Positions 1-9,878 of a DNA stretch of 64,000 bases are shown piece by piece. Origin of the DNA: Calothrix sp. C42_A2020_038 (GTDB lineage: Bacteria > Cyanobacteriota > Cyanobacteriia > Cyanobacteriales > Nostocaceae); NCBI GenBank assembly GCA_015272395.1, contig JACYLQ010000019.1, positions 1-64,000 on the forward strand. The letters run 5' to 3'. The notes under the pieces are model-generated. The model made no database searches and had not been told where the DNA came from. It saw nothing but the letters and a program-made list of their open reading frames with translations. Each line of letters opens with the position of its first letter. Within the stretch, counting starts at the first letter, position 1. Position numbers and translations under genes: made by a program.

Positions 1-1
1 A

Positions 2-29
2 CCCTACCTAAACTTCGTTATAGGTAGGG
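2..29. terminator. Inverted repeat, terminator-like
   Basis: CCCTACCTA at the left edge pairs with TAGGTAGGG across a ten-base AT-rich loop. It lies just before the first glycosyltransferase gene, so it may end a transcript from outside the window. There is no strong T-tract, so it could equally be one of the dispersed hairpins of this genome. Confidence 0.4.
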
Positions 30-101
30 ACTGCGCTCAACATTTTTGTTCAAAACGAGAATTGGGCATACTAGAATTAGCAGAACTGATGCCTTGATTT
101 T

Positions 102-1079
102 ATGAGTGTTGACTTTACTGTTGCTATCCCTACTTATAATGGTGCCTGTCGTTTACCGAAGGTGCTAGAAAAGTTACAGATGCAAGTTGGTATTGAGCAT
201 CTGTCATGGGAAATAATCGTTGTTGACAACAACAGTACTGATGAGACCGCGAAGTTAGTTGAGGAATGTCAGGCTAATTGGCGCCACCCAGCAAAGTTGC
301 GTTATTGTGTGGAATTTGAACAGGGCGCCGCTTTTGCACGTCAGCGTGCGATTATGGAGGCGGAAGGTGAAATCGTTGGGTTTTTGGATGATGATAATTT
401 GCCTTATCCAACTTGGATTTTAGAGGCGTATAAATTTATTCAAGAGTATCCGCAGGTTGGGGCAATTGCTAGTCAAATTCACGGAGATTTTGAAGTTAAA
501 CCACCAGAGAATTTAAAACCATTGCTTTTCTACTTAGCTATTACGGAACGTGGTAGTGAACCTCACATGTTTGAACCACGCTACAATGGTTTTCCCCCAT
601 CTGCGGGTTTGGTTGTTCGTCGGAATGCATGGAAGGATAATGTACCTGCGAAGTTGTTTTTGGTTGGTCGAGTTGGTAATTCGATGATAGGTAGTGAAGA
701 TGCGGAGGCTTTATTTTATGTTCACAAAGCTGGTTGGGAAATTTGGTATAATCCAGCTATGGAAGTTGACCATGTTATCCCTGCTTGGCGCCTGGAGAGA
801 GATTACTTGGTTAGTTTGATGCGTGGAGTTGGGTTAGCGCGCTTTAGATTGCGAATGCTGCGACTCAAAGCTTGGCAAAGACCTTTTGCTTTTTTTGTGT
901 ACGTACTGAATGATTTTCGCAAATTGTTGGTGTATTTCATCCGTAATTATCAGGTGATAGAAAGTGATGTTTTAGTCGCTTGCGAGGTGGAAAGGTTAGT
1001 AGGAGCTTTGATTAGTCCATTTTATTTGATTAGGCTGAAATTTAATAAAAATGAACTTTTGTGCTTACATCACAGTTAA
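102..1079 (+). CDS. hpsE: HpsE-type family 2 glycosyltransferase (paralog 1)
   Basis: A 325-residue GT-A fold glycosyltransferase. The N-terminus carries the GT2 signature TVAIPTYNG (residues 6-14), then VVDNNSTDET (about 40-49) and the metal/nucleotide-sugar binding FLDDDN (DDD at 96-98). The C-terminal third holds basic and hydrophobic stretches that could contact the membrane. The same layout recurs in the genes at 10796 and 12826, so these are paralogs. The family is known from the hormogonium polysaccharide (hps) locus of Nostoc punctiforme, where such enzymes are thought to assemble the secreted glycan. Sugar donor and acceptor cannot be read from the sequence. The ATG start fits the family N-terminus. 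It lies about 2.3 kb upstream of hpsA, separated by a GT4 gene. Confidence 0.8.
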   Translation: MSVDFTVAIPTYNGACRLPKVLEKLQMQVGIEHLSWEIIVVDNNSTDETAKLVEECQANWRHPAKLRYCVEFEQGAAFARQRAIMEAEGEIVGFLDDDNLPYPTWILEAYKFIQEYPQVGAIASQIHGDFEVKPPENLKPLLFYLAITERGSEPHMFEPRYNGFPPSAGLVVRRNAWKDNVPAKLFLVGRVGNSMIGSEDAEALFYVHKAGWEIWYNPAMEVDHVIPAWRLERDYLVSLMRGVGLARFRLRMLRLKAWQRPFAFFVYVLNDFRKLLVYFIRNYQVIESDVLVACEVERLVGALISPFYLIRLKFNKNELLCLHHS

Positions 1080-1480
1080 TTTACCTAATATACTGATGAT
1101 TATAGTACATATAACCACTTTATAGAAATGGACAGCCTAATGTTTCTAACTATACTTGGTCAAAGATATGACTTTTCATCTCATGTGGAAAACGTTACGT
1201 AAAACCTAGCTCCCCAATAGAGTTTCCCATGAAATATAGTACAAATGCACCCATCTCCTTGTAGGAGCGCAAAGTGGGTGGTGTCGGTTTCCGTCCCGCC
1301 CAACTTTGTAAGAGAGAGGGGTTGGAGGAGAGGTTTTTAGGATACCGTGAAAAGTCAGGATCATTAAGATGGCGCCATAAAAGACAAGATAGTGATTTAA
1401 GCACAGTAACAGGGAACTATAGAAATATAGCCTATAGCTTAATAGCTGTAAGCGAATTAACTATTACCCTGAACAGTATT
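1080..1480. other. Intergenic region upstream of the GT4 gene
   Basis: About 400 bases. An open frame runs through the second half in phase with the GT4 gene, but its translation is low-complexity and basic and does not resemble a GT4 N-terminus, so it is treated as non-coding. A GC-rich imperfect inverted segment (GTGGGTGG to CCCGCCC) lies around 1275-1305, and one GGCGCC site at 1371. No confident promoter was identified. Confidence 0.4.
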
Positions 1481-2857
1481 ATGAGAGTAATTCAAGCCCT
1501 GGCTCGTTATTTCCCAGATAAATGTGGAGGTATTCAAGTAAATTTAAGCGAGTTGATACCGCAGTTACAATATCAGAATGTTGAAATTAAAATAGCAGCA
1601 GCAAAGGTAGAAGTAGATAAGGAAAATACTTATCAGTTAAACGATGTTGAAGTATATCGATATCCTATATCTTCTAAACCAAAACCACAACCGAATCATG
1701 GACAGTTTGCTCATCAAGGCTTTAAATGTTTCGCAAAATGGCTATCTAGTCAGAAAGCTAACATATATCATCAGCACCACTGGGAAGTTACTTGTGGTTT
1801 ACCTCATTTACGGCTTGCCAAGCAATTAGGTATGAATACGATAGTGACAGTACACTATCCTATACCTATTTGCCAGCGAACTACTTTAATGTTTAACGGA
1901 CAAGAAGCTTGTGATGGCAAAATAGATATTATTCGTTGTTCACGCTGTACCGATGGTTTGAGCAAAAAGCTACCCAATCAAATACTTAAAAATTTAAGTA
2001 GGCTTCCTATCTCTGCTATAAGCCGGATTCCTCTACCTGTTAGTGCCTATCTTCCTACTTCAGTGAATGAGGCTAAAGGTCGATTTATTCGTCCTTTTGT
2101 TATACCCGCCTATGTTGCAGCACGCCAATATAGTCTACACGAAATGGTAAAATATGCTGACCGGATTATAGTTGTATGTGATTGGCTTTATAAATCTCTT
2201 TTAGTAAATGGAGTACCTGAAGAAAAACTTATTCTTTGTAGGTATGGTATTTCCTATGCGACTTCCAATCAATTCACCAATAATCAAAGCATACGTACTT
2301 CAAACAATAGTAAAGAACATGTTTTAAAAGTTGCTTATTTGGGACGATGGGACGTATCTAAAGGTATAGATATTTTAGTTCAAGCAGTTAAAAACTTACC
2401 CCCTGATATTAATATAAATTTAGTAATTCATGCCATTAATCAAGACGAACGGTATCGCAAAAATGTAATAGAAATAATTAATGATGACACTCGAATTCGC
2501 ATCTCAAAACAGTTGACGAGAGAAGAACTTCCATCAGTATTGGCAAGCTACGATTTACTTGCTGTGCCTTCTCAGTGGCTGGAAACAGGACCGCTAGTAG
2601 TTTTGGAAAGCCATAGCGTTGGTGTGCCTGTAATCGGTTCCAATTTAGGTGGTATATCTGAACTTGTTAGACATGGCGTTGATGGTTGGCTAGTGAGTGC
2701 CAATGACCCAAAAGCTTGGAGTCAGGCGTTAATGAAACTGGCTTGTGATACAGAACTATTGAAAAAATTACGCCAAGGAATTAAACCTGTTCGCACAATA
2801 ACTGAACAAGCAACAGAGTTAAAACAAATTTATCAAAATATTTATCAGCAGAGGTAA
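1481..2857 (+). CDS. Family 4 glycosyltransferase
   Basis: A GT-B fold glycosyltransferase of about 458 residues, counted from the ATG at 1481. The open frame extends upstream to 1274, but the true N-terminus is most likely MRVIQALARYFPDKCGG, which looks like the GT4 opening with its glycine-rich donor loop. The C-terminal domain shows VAYLGRWDVSKG, then VPSQWLETGPLVVLES and VPVIGSNLGGISELV, the usual GT4 nucleotide-sugar pocket with its two glutamates. It lies between an HpsE paralog and hpsA on the same strand, so a role in the same exopolysaccharide pathway is inferred from context. It could be the hpsF or hpsG counterpart, but I cannot tell which. No membrane segment is obvious. Confidence 0.75.
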   Translation: MRVIQALARYFPDKCGGIQVNLSELIPQLQYQNVEIKIAAAKVEVDKENTYQLNDVEVYRYPISSKPKPQPNHGQFAHQGFKCFAKWLSSQKANIYHQHHWEVTCGLPHLRLAKQLGMNTIVTVHYPIPICQRTTLMFNGQEACDGKIDIIRCSRCTDGLSKKLPNQILKNLSRLPISAISRIPLPVSAYLPTSVNEAKGRFIRPFVIPAYVAARQYSLHEMVKYADRIIVVCDWLYKSLLVNGVPEEKLILCRYGISYATSNQFTNNQSIRTSNNSKEHVLKVAYLGRWDVSKGIDILVQAVKNLPPDININLVIHAINQDERYRKNVIEIINDDTRIRISKQLTREELPSVLASYDLLAVPSQWLETGPLVVLESHSVGVPVIGSNLGGISELVRHGVDGWLVSANDPKAWSQALMKLACDTELLKKLRQGIKPVRTITEQATELKQIYQNIYQQR

Positions 2858-3366
2858 GAACTATTCTCTACAATACAGCTTTAGGCAGGCGCCATAATTA
2901 GTTTTCAGATCTTTCTAAGCATTACAGGTGCCCTACCTTGTCTACAATAACTGCCGTAGCGAGAATAATCATAATTATAGCATCTTCTCTATCTAGAATG
3001 ATTTTTCTTGCCAAATGATGTGTTTTTACTTTCCGGTGGGTAATATAAGTTTACTTTGACAGCTAATTATTTATAGAGGAGCCTTGCAAAATATTTATTT
3101 TTTACAAAGTTAATATAAAGTTATGGCGTTATTATTCTCTCTCGGCTATAAAATTATTAATACCGAACAAAATTTTCACTAACCGGAAGGTTGTTCATAA
3201 AATAAAAATTTTTAATTCTGTTTTCTATTGTTTTCAAAAAAAACACAAGCAGTGTTAAGAGTCTTGTTTGAATCAGCAAGTCTTGATTAGTCTGTTTGAT
3301 TGTTTAGCAGACATTACTGCATACTCAAAAAAAATCTGCATTTATCTACTGAACAGGAAAGGGGCT
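2858..3366. other. Long leader region upstream of hpsA
   Basis: About 500 AT-rich bases between the GT4 gene and hpsA. It contains one GGCGCC at 2889 and several A and T tracts. An open frame in phase with hpsA begins at a TTG at 3268, but the strong AGGAAAGGGG before 3367 argues for the later start. In Nostoc punctiforme hps genes are induced in hormogonia, so a regulated promoter is expected here. No defined site could be assigned. Confidence 0.4.
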
Positions 3367-6300
3367 ATGTCTCGAAATCGCAAGTCAGTCAGAACTATCC
3401 GGAAATATTATAAAATCTTTTATTCATCTATTGCAAAACTGAAAAAACTGCTATTGCTACTGTTGCAAAGCCTTTTTATCACGAGGAAAAAATCGAAGTC
3501 GGCAAATGCGGGTTTCGTTTTGCCTACGGTCGCAATGGTATCTATAGTAGTTATACTACTAACTGTAGCTATTGTATTTCGATCATTCGAGCGTTCTAAA
3601 ACTGCCAGTAATGTGAGGGTAAATCAAGCAGTTCTTCAAGCAGCAACTCCTGCAATCGATCGAGCTAGAGCAAAAATAAACAAGTTATTTCAAGATTCTG
3701 AATTACCACGAGCAACACCAACAGATGCAGCTTTAGAGGGCGCTTTAACAAATAGCACAAAGATAGATCAATATACATTCGGTGACGAAACTCAATTGAC
3801 AGTATCTTACAATGGCGATCAAATTAAGTCAGCATGGAGGTATCCTGTTGACACTGATAACAATGGTACATTTGATAGCTATACTTTGTATGGAATCTAT
3901 TTTAAAAATCCTCCTGTTCAAAATGGTCAATATACTCGTGGTCGAAGTCCTTTAGAAGCGCGAACACCACCGATGATTGGTGGTAATGTTAGTAAAAGTT
4001 GTGAAGATATAGTTGGCACAAGTGCTAGCTTAGTAGGCAGTACTGGTTGGTTCAATATTGGTGGCAAGTTGAAAAAAAGCTTTTATGTGTATACTGCTAC
4101 CGTTCCCATTACTAATCGCGAGGGATTAGGGACTAATTACGAAATTTATAAGGGTAATAAAGGGTTTTCTGCAATTGAGTACCAACAAGATCGTGTACAA
4201 CTTCCTCTAGTTAATAATGCTGTAGTTTATGAAGATGATATTGCATTAGCTCCTGGTACTAACATTAATTTGAATGGACGAATTATTACAAATAGTAATT
4301 TCATCACTGGTGGAGTAGGTAGTGCAACTGTAAAGCTATATCAGGTGAGCAGTAAAGATTCCTGTTTTTATGAAGATGATAACGCCAAAATAATAGTAGG
4401 TGGTAATTTAGGAGGTGGTGGTTTTACAGACGCTAGTGATTTAGGTGCTACTCAAGTGCATCTGTTCAGAGGTAAAGGAGTTGATCCAGATGAAAATGGT
4501 GTAAATAATATTAAGGATAATAAATCAGTTAACGCTGCACCAAGGGATATTGCATACAATAGTCTTGCTTATGTACAGCGCATCACTCGCTTAGTTAATG
4601 CCCAAATGGTCAACGCTGCTACTACTGACCCACAAGAAGTAAAAGATGGTATTACTAGAGAAAAAAATAAGCTTTCAGGTGTCACTCTAACAACAGAAGA
4701 TGAAGAGCGGATTCGCCAGCAGCAACTAGAGCGTTATTTTAGAAGGCGTACTCGTCGTGTACCTTATGCAGAAGTCCCCTTTAATGGTAACGCTTTAACA
4801 CCATATGAAACGACTAGTCCATTAGAAGGAAGCGGCGATTCGCTCCGACCAAAAGATCCTTGGGTCTTTCCCACCAACCCTGCTGATGGAAAAACAGTTG
4901 GGACTGCTTACACAAGACTGAATTTAAGGCTGGATGGCACAGATAAGCTTTTTCCGGGTGCAACTGAGCCAACAAAGCTGCAAAGAGAGTTAGAAGGTAA
5001 AGAGCAGTATGTAGGTGATAGAGCTTTAGTTGGTAATAATTTGCCTGAAGTTTGGTGGGATAGCAACAAGAGTAGGTTTGTAAGTACTGCTCCACAAGAT
5101 ACCCAAAACATAAACAATATTAAATGGAATGATGGTAACGGAACTCGCACACGTCGCACAAGAATAGAGCAATTAGCTGATTTAGGAGCTATCGAACGCG
5201 ATGGAAACTGGGAACTAGATGCAGCTAAAGTACCAGCAAACCCTCAAGACCCTGTAGGTGGTTTACGAGTAGTTACTGGCGCCGGAATTTATTTGCCAAG
5301 TTCATTGACATTAAGTAGCACTGCGGCAGAGTTTACGGCAGCACGAGCAGTTACAAACCGAATCTGGTCTGACATGATGCCTGTTCCGTCAGCGACAGCA
5401 GCAGTAAATGCTACTACTGTAGATACCAAGTATGGATATGTTGAATTTGCTCCTGCAACAGAAACAGATGCAACAAGAAGAGCAGAAATAGAAGGTAATA
5501 CGCCCTACCTGCGGATGCGAGCAACGGCTGTTTATCACTATAAAAACCCTAATGGTTACGTCGCAACAAATCCTACACCGATTGCGTGTGTAAGTAGCTA
5601 CTATGACCCAACAAACAGCACTTCAGCTAGAAATAGAACAGGTTTGCCAGATGTTAGTCTAAGGGATACTAACTTAGGAGCTAGTGCAAATCGAAATCTT
5701 ACAGGATTAGCTAACGTTAGTGCGAACCCAGGCAATTCTAACAATGGTGTTGTTTATGGACCACCGACAAGAAGTATCAGCGATTATCAAGCAGTTCTAA
5801 ATTATCAAGCTGAACTGAGATATCCGAATGGCCGCTGGGTAAATGAGCCACTCAGAAATGCACTTAACACAGCGGTTGCAAGTCGAACTCTTGCAGATAG
5901 GTCTGCTATTGACGCAGCTATTTGCTCTTTACAAATTCTAGACGGTAGTATAAGCCGCACCGATGCTGTGATTCCTCATGGTGCGATTATGGAAAAGTCT
6001 TTTCTCGATGCCAGACAGATTAAGGCAGTCCATAATGATGTAGGTTCATCAGCACCTGGCGTAGAAACATTTACGAATAGGGACGGTATCAATGGGGATG
6101 GAAGCGGGACAGTCGCAAATGTCCCAGATGCAGCAAACTACGATTTACCCATAGAGCAACGGCAACCACTTGAAATTCGTGCAACAGTTTTAGATATAGA
6201 CTTGCTGCGTCGTAAAACAATAGGCAACGCAACAAATGGACAAGAGTATTTAGTACCCAATAGCGGTATTATCTATGCAACTCGTGATGATGCGCTTCTA

Positions 6301-8028
6301 GATTTGAGTGCAGCTAAACCAACCACAGGTACAGATATCCAGAAAAGTGAAGCACAGAAGCGAGAAAGTCCTGTGGACTTCAAACTTGATCCAACTCGTC
6401 GTCCAAACGCCATCATGCTCATCAATGGTAGTAAAGTCTGGCGTGAGTTAAACTACAGAGACATTGAAAAAGGATTTATTCTAGCTTCAAACTTACCAGT
6501 TTACATCAAAGGAAATTTTAATCTTCATACTCAACAAGAGTTTACAACACCACTTGAAGATAATTGGAGTAACTTCTATAGTCGTGCAGCAAACAATCTT
6601 AATCCTCAATTCGCATGTCGTCCAAGTGATCCTAGATTACCTAAGTGTACAACTGGTGATGAATGGCGCCCTGCGAGTGTACTGTCAGATGCAATAACCT
6701 TACTTTCAAGTAATTTTAGAGAAGGATTTCGTAACGAAGGAGATTATGACCTAAATAATAATTTAGGAGATGGGCCATCAATTAATATGTTTAGGCAAAA
6801 TGGCTTTTTTAATAATGCTTACGTTACTAATTCTGCTTGGTACAAGCCAGACGGCTATCCTAGAGACTTGGATGGCGGTCTTGCAGGTGAGCAAGGTAGC
6901 TCTTACTTAAATAACTTTGTGACACCAGTTCAACGTCGGGCTGGTGATAGTGGGACTAATCGTTTTAATGAGTATTTAATGGAAGTTTGCCCTAAATTAC
7001 CCGTATCTTCGTGTACCACTGATGATTGGAAAGTTGACCCAAGTCAAGCAGCAACTGGAAATTCATGGAAAATTACTGGTGGTATTGTAGGTAAATCATT
7101 AAGTGACATTAAATCAGGTACTACAGCTAGTCCACCTGATGCTGCGTATCAAGGTTTTCCTCGTCGAGTAGCCTTTAAACGTGATAGTAATGGTACATTA
7201 GTTTTAAATGGTGGTTATCCGATTCCTCTGGGAATTGATAATGACGGTACTATACGAGAGTATCCTTACAACACTACCAGCTTTCCTAGATTAGTTAATA
7301 ATGCCTTATGGTTCAGAACAACCAGAGACCCTAATCCAACAATTGACAGCACACCTTCCGATGATCCCGCTTTTACTGGTACAGGTACTGATGCTAATCG
7401 TTTATTACTTGCTTCTTTGCCAGCAAACCCGACGGATAATCCAAGATTATTACCTGTTTTACAAATTAATAGACCTTTCGGTACTCCCGGCACTACAGAT
7501 AACAATTTTATGGGTCCTCCAAATAGTTCGACAGCTAATTGGTTGCAACCAGCTGTCGAGACTACATTTAATTTAGCTGCTGCTGCTGGAGATACCCCAG
7601 CTCGTCCCACAGAAGATAACGGTGGTTTGCATAACTTTGTACGCTTTTTAGAAAACTGGAACCCGACTGGTAATGTAAGTAACGCTATCAAGGCAAGAAT
7701 TAGTGGATCTTTGATTCAAATTAAGCGAAGTGCTTACGCAAGTGGACCATTTCGAGCGTTATTGGCAAATCGATATCAAATAGTAGGTAACGAAGGTAGA
7801 GCTCCTTTCTACATAGCTCCCGGAAGACAGTGGGGTTATGATGTAGGACTACTTTCTCAGGCGCCAGATTTATTTGCTCAAAAATTAGTCAAAATACCTG
7901 ATGATTTACCAGACGAGTTTTTCCGTGAAGTTGGTAGAGATGATCTCTGGGTAAAGACACTGCTGTGTGCAGAGTCCGGTGTACCCAACGCTGACTCAAA
8001 CCATCGTCCACAAAATTGTACACCCTAG
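3367..8028 (+). CDS. hpsA: Hormogonium polysaccharide biosynthesis protein HpsA
   Basis: A very large exported protein of about 1553 residues. The preferred start is the ATG at 3367, preceded by a strong purine-rich ribosome site; an upstream TTG at 3268 would add 33 residues. A basic N-terminus leads into a pilin-like hydrophobic helix (about 50-71, GFVLPTVAMVSIVV), then an amphipathic helix, then an extracellular region rich in Asn, Thr, Ser, Gly and Asp with scattered cysteines. This is the HpsA architecture: a type IV pilin-like anchor on a huge cyanobacteria-specific body. hpsA is required for hormogonium polysaccharide secretion and gliding in Nostoc punctiforme; its molecular role is unsettled. 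It heads a tight gene group: hpsB follows after about 40 bases. Confidence 0.88.
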   Translation: MSRNRKSVRTIRKYYKIFYSSIAKLKKLLLLLLQSLFITRKKSKSANAGFVLPTVAMVSIVVILLTVAIVFRSFERSKTASNVRVNQAVLQAATPAIDRARAKINKLFQDSELPRATPTDAALEGALTNSTKIDQYTFGDETQLTVSYNGDQIKSAWRYPVDTDNNGTFDSYTLYGIYFKNPPVQNGQYTRGRSPLEARTPPMIGGNVSKSCEDIVGTSASLVGSTGWFNIGGKLKKSFYVYTATVPITNREGLGTNYEIYKGNKGFSAIEYQQDRVQLPLVNNAVVYEDDIALAPGTNINLNGRIITNSNFITGGVGSATVKLYQVSSKDSCFYEDDNAKIIVGGNLGGGGFTDASDLGATQVHLFRGKGVDPDENGVNNIKDNKSVNAAPRDIAYNSLAYVQRITRLVNAQMVNAATTDPQEVKDGITREKNKLSGVTLTTEDEERIRQQQLERYFRRRTRRVPYAEVPFNGNALTPYETTSPLEGSGDSLRPKDPWVFPTNPADGKTVGTAYTRLNLRLDGTDKLFPGATEPTKLQRELEGKEQYVGDRALVGNNLPEVWWDSNKSRFVSTAPQDTQNINNIKWNDGNGTRTRRTRIEQLADLGAIERDGNWELDAAKVPANPQDPVGGLRVVTGAGIYLPSSLTLSSTAAEFTAARAVTNRIWSDMMPVPSATAAVNATTVDTKYGYVEFAPATETDATRRAEIEGNTPYLRMRATAVYHYKNPNGYVATNPTPIACVSSYYDPTNSTSARNRTGLPDVSLRDTNLGASANRNLTGLANVSANPGNSNNGVVYGPPTRSISDYQAVLNYQAELRYPNGRWVNEPLRNALNTAVASRTLADRSAIDAAICSLQILDGSISRTDAVIPHGAIMEKSFLDARQIKAVHNDVGSSAPGVETFTNRDGINGDGSGTVANVPDAANYDLPIEQRQPLEIRATVLDIDLLRRKTIGNATNGQEYLVPNSGIIYATRDDALLDLSAAKPTTGTDIQKSEAQKRESPVDFKLDPTRRPNAIMLINGSKVWRELNYRDIEKGFILASNLPVYIKGNFNLHTQQEFTTPLEDNWSNFYSRAANNLNPQFACRPSDPRLPKCTTGDEWRPASVLSDAITLLSSNFREGFRNEGDYDLNNNLGDGPSINMFRQNGFFNNAYVTNSAWYKPDGYPRDLDGGLAGEQGSSYLNNFVTPVQRRAGDSGTNRFNEYLMEVCPKLPVSSCTTDDWKVDPSQAATGNSWKITGGIVGKSLSDIKSGTTASPPDAAYQGFPRRVAFKRDSNGTLVLNGGYPIPLGIDNDGTIREYPYNTTSFPRLVNNALWFRTTRDPNPTIDSTPSDDPAFTGTGTDANRLLLASLPANPTDNPRLLPVLQINRPFGTPGTTDNNFMGPPNSSTANWLQPAVETTFNLAAAAGDTPARPTEDNGGLHNFVRFLENWNPTGNVSNAIKARISGSLIQIKRSAYASGPFRALLANRYQIVGNEGRAPFYIAPGRQWGYDVGLLSQAPDLFAQKLVKIPDDLPDEFFREVGRDDLWVKTLLCAESGVPNADSNHRPQNCTP

Positions 8029-8068
8029 TTAAATCTTAAAAAAGCAGGTTAATAATAGGTCAATAAAA

Positions 8069-8776
8069 ATGGTAAAACGCCAATACTTACAAAAAACCTT
8101 ATCTTCTAATGAGTCTGGTTTCACTATCATTGAGTCTTTAATAGCAATTATTATTGCTGCGATTTTGCTAGCTGCTACCGCACCTGTAATTGTTTTATCA
8201 ACAGCGACTCGAGTTCAAGCAAGACGAGTTGAACTAGCAACTCAAGCAGCTAAAACATTTGTTGACGCTGTTCAATCTCAAACAATATCCCTTAGTGGTA
8301 TTACAGCAATTAATTTGCCAGCGGCAACTAAAACTCAACCTAGGAACCTTTCAAACGTAACAAAACAAGCTGATTATTTGGTGAATACCACGAACATGCC
8401 TGTTCCATCTAATAAGAACAGTTTATATTGTTACCATAATGATGGAAAGCTCAAAACTCCTACAGATAGTGATTGTGATGCAGCTAATAATCAATTCTTT
8501 ATTCAAGCTGCAAAAATAAAAGTCCAAGATAGTAACCCAAATGAAGGTTACCGCTTGGCAATTAGAGTCTATCGCAAAGATGCTTTTGAAGGTTCTGAAC
8601 CATTACTTGCTAGTACCAGAACTCAAAATACAAAGCAGCGAACCTTTACTGGTGGATTAGGTCAAAAAAAGGCACCACTAGTAGAAACCACTATTGATAT
8701 ATCGACTAAAAACACTACATTTGAATCCTTATGTAGGCGCCTTGGAAGAAAAGAAGATAAGGATTGTAGTAGTTAA
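8069..8776 (+). CDS. hpsB: Hormogonium polysaccharide secretion pseudopilin HpsB
   Basis: A 235-residue type IV pilin-like protein. A short basic leader ends in the prepilin peptidase site G17/F18, followed by FTIIESLIAIII with the conserved glutamate at mature position 5 (E22). The globular part has a cysteine pair near residues 119 and 133 and two more near the C-terminus, likely disulfides outside the membrane. It lies 40 bases after hpsA and about 35 before hpsC, consistent with one operon. In the hps model the pseudopilins form, with type IV pilus or secretion parts, a piston for polysaccharide export. That role is from the literature on Nostoc punctiforme, not from this sequence. Confidence 0.85.
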   Translation: MVKRQYLQKTLSSNESGFTIIESLIAIIIAAILLAATAPVIVLSTATRVQARRVELATQAAKTFVDAVQSQTISLSGITAINLPAATKTQPRNLSNVTKQADYLVNTTNMPVPSNKNSLYCYHNDGKLKTPTDSDCDAANNQFFIQAAKIKVQDSNPNEGYRLAIRVYRKDAFEGSEPLLASTRTQNTKQRTFTGGLGQKKAPLVETTIDISTKNTTFESLCRRLGRKEDKDCSS

Positions 8777-8811
8777 AATTTTGTTTTTAGAACTAAATGG
8801 AAGAGCAAAGT

Positions 8812-9840
8812 ATGTTAAGTATACTCAAATATCTTCTCAGCAGCCAATTAATAAACTCTCAAAAAAATCAACGAGATAAGGGTTTTACTCTTATTGAACT
8901 ACAAGTAGCCGTGATTTTGGCTTTTCTTGTAATTACCCCGCTGCTGGGATTTATGATTAATATTTTGGATACTGATCGAAGAGAGCAAGCCAAGGCAACT
9001 TCTGAACAAGAAATTCAAACAGCAATAGATTACATATCTCGCGATTTGGAACAGGCAATATATGTTTATGATGCTGATGGATTAACTAGAAACTTTAATA
9101 GCAACCCTAGTCTTTCAGGAATTAAAGACCAAATACCACCAGCAAAGGAAGCTCCTGGCTGTAGGGATGCAAATGAATGCCAACCAATTCTTGTTTTCTG
9201 GAAGCGCAAGTTATTAGAAGATGCAATAACAGTTCCAAATAGTACTGCAACGGATAATTTAGACGATACTTTCGTTTATTCATTAGTTGCTTACTATTTG
9301 ATAAAAGATAGTAACACTACTTGGTCTAAAGCTGCTAGAATCGCTAGGTTTGAAATTAGTGATGGGGTACAAAGTCGTGATGGTATTAACTGCCCTGGTT
9401 ATCCTCTTGAAGAGAGATATATTAATGGTAGATGTCCTAACCCAGGATTTAAACGCTTTGACTTGACAAAAGTAGGCAACAATTTACGAGAAAAATTGAA
9501 TCAATGGGAAGCTGCGGGATCAAAGGAATCACCGTATACTCAAAGAGTTGATGTTTTAGTTGACTATATAGACCAAAGCATCACTAGTGTGCCTCCGGCG
9601 ACATGCCCAGCAAATACAAATGATACTACGTGGTCAATAGTTGCACCTACCAATATGACTGGTTTTTATGCCTGCGTTGAAACTCGGAAAACACTTAATT
9701 CTAGGGTACAAGTATTTTTAAGAGGTAATGCACTTGCTCGTGTACAAAGTAATAATCTTAATTACAGTGAAAATAATAAAACTTATTTTCCGAGCGCCAG
9801 TGTCCGGGTAGAAGGACGTAGTTATCTATTTACTCGGTGA
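8812..9840 (+). CDS. hpsC: Hormogonium polysaccharide secretion pseudopilin HpsC
   Basis: A pseudopilin of about 342 residues. The open frame begins at an ATG at 8797, but GGAAGAG at 8799-8805 is well placed as ribosome site for the in-frame ATG at 8812, which I prefer. The prepilin motif is DKG/FTLIELQVAVIL with cleavage after G24 and glutamate E29 at mature position 5. The mature protein is larger than normal minor pilins and resembles GspJ/PilW-type pseudopilins, with cysteine-containing loops in the second half. It follows hpsB by about 35 bases and precedes the third pseudopilin by about 38 bases. Confidence 0.83.
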   Translation: MLSILKYLLSSQLINSQKNQRDKGFTLIELQVAVILAFLVITPLLGFMINILDTDRREQAKATSEQEIQTAIDYISRDLEQAIYVYDADGLTRNFNSNPSLSGIKDQIPPAKEAPGCRDANECQPILVFWKRKLLEDAITVPNSTATDNLDDTFVYSLVAYYLIKDSNTTWSKAARIARFEISDGVQSRDGINCPGYPLEERYINGRCPNPGFKRFDLTKVGNNLREKLNQWEAAGSKESPYTQRVDVLVDYIDQSITSVPPATCPANTNDTTWSIVAPTNMTGFYACVETRKTLNSRVQVFLRGNALARVQSNNLNYSENNKTYFPSASVRVEGRSYLFTR

Positions 9841-9878
9841 ATACCAAAGAAATTAAGATTAATTAATAGTGAGGTATT

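Noticed and set aside
1274-1480. Upstream extension of the GT4 gene
   Set aside because: Open in frame but basic, low-complexity and unlike any GT4 N-terminus; the ATG at 1481 gives a proper glycosyltransferase start.
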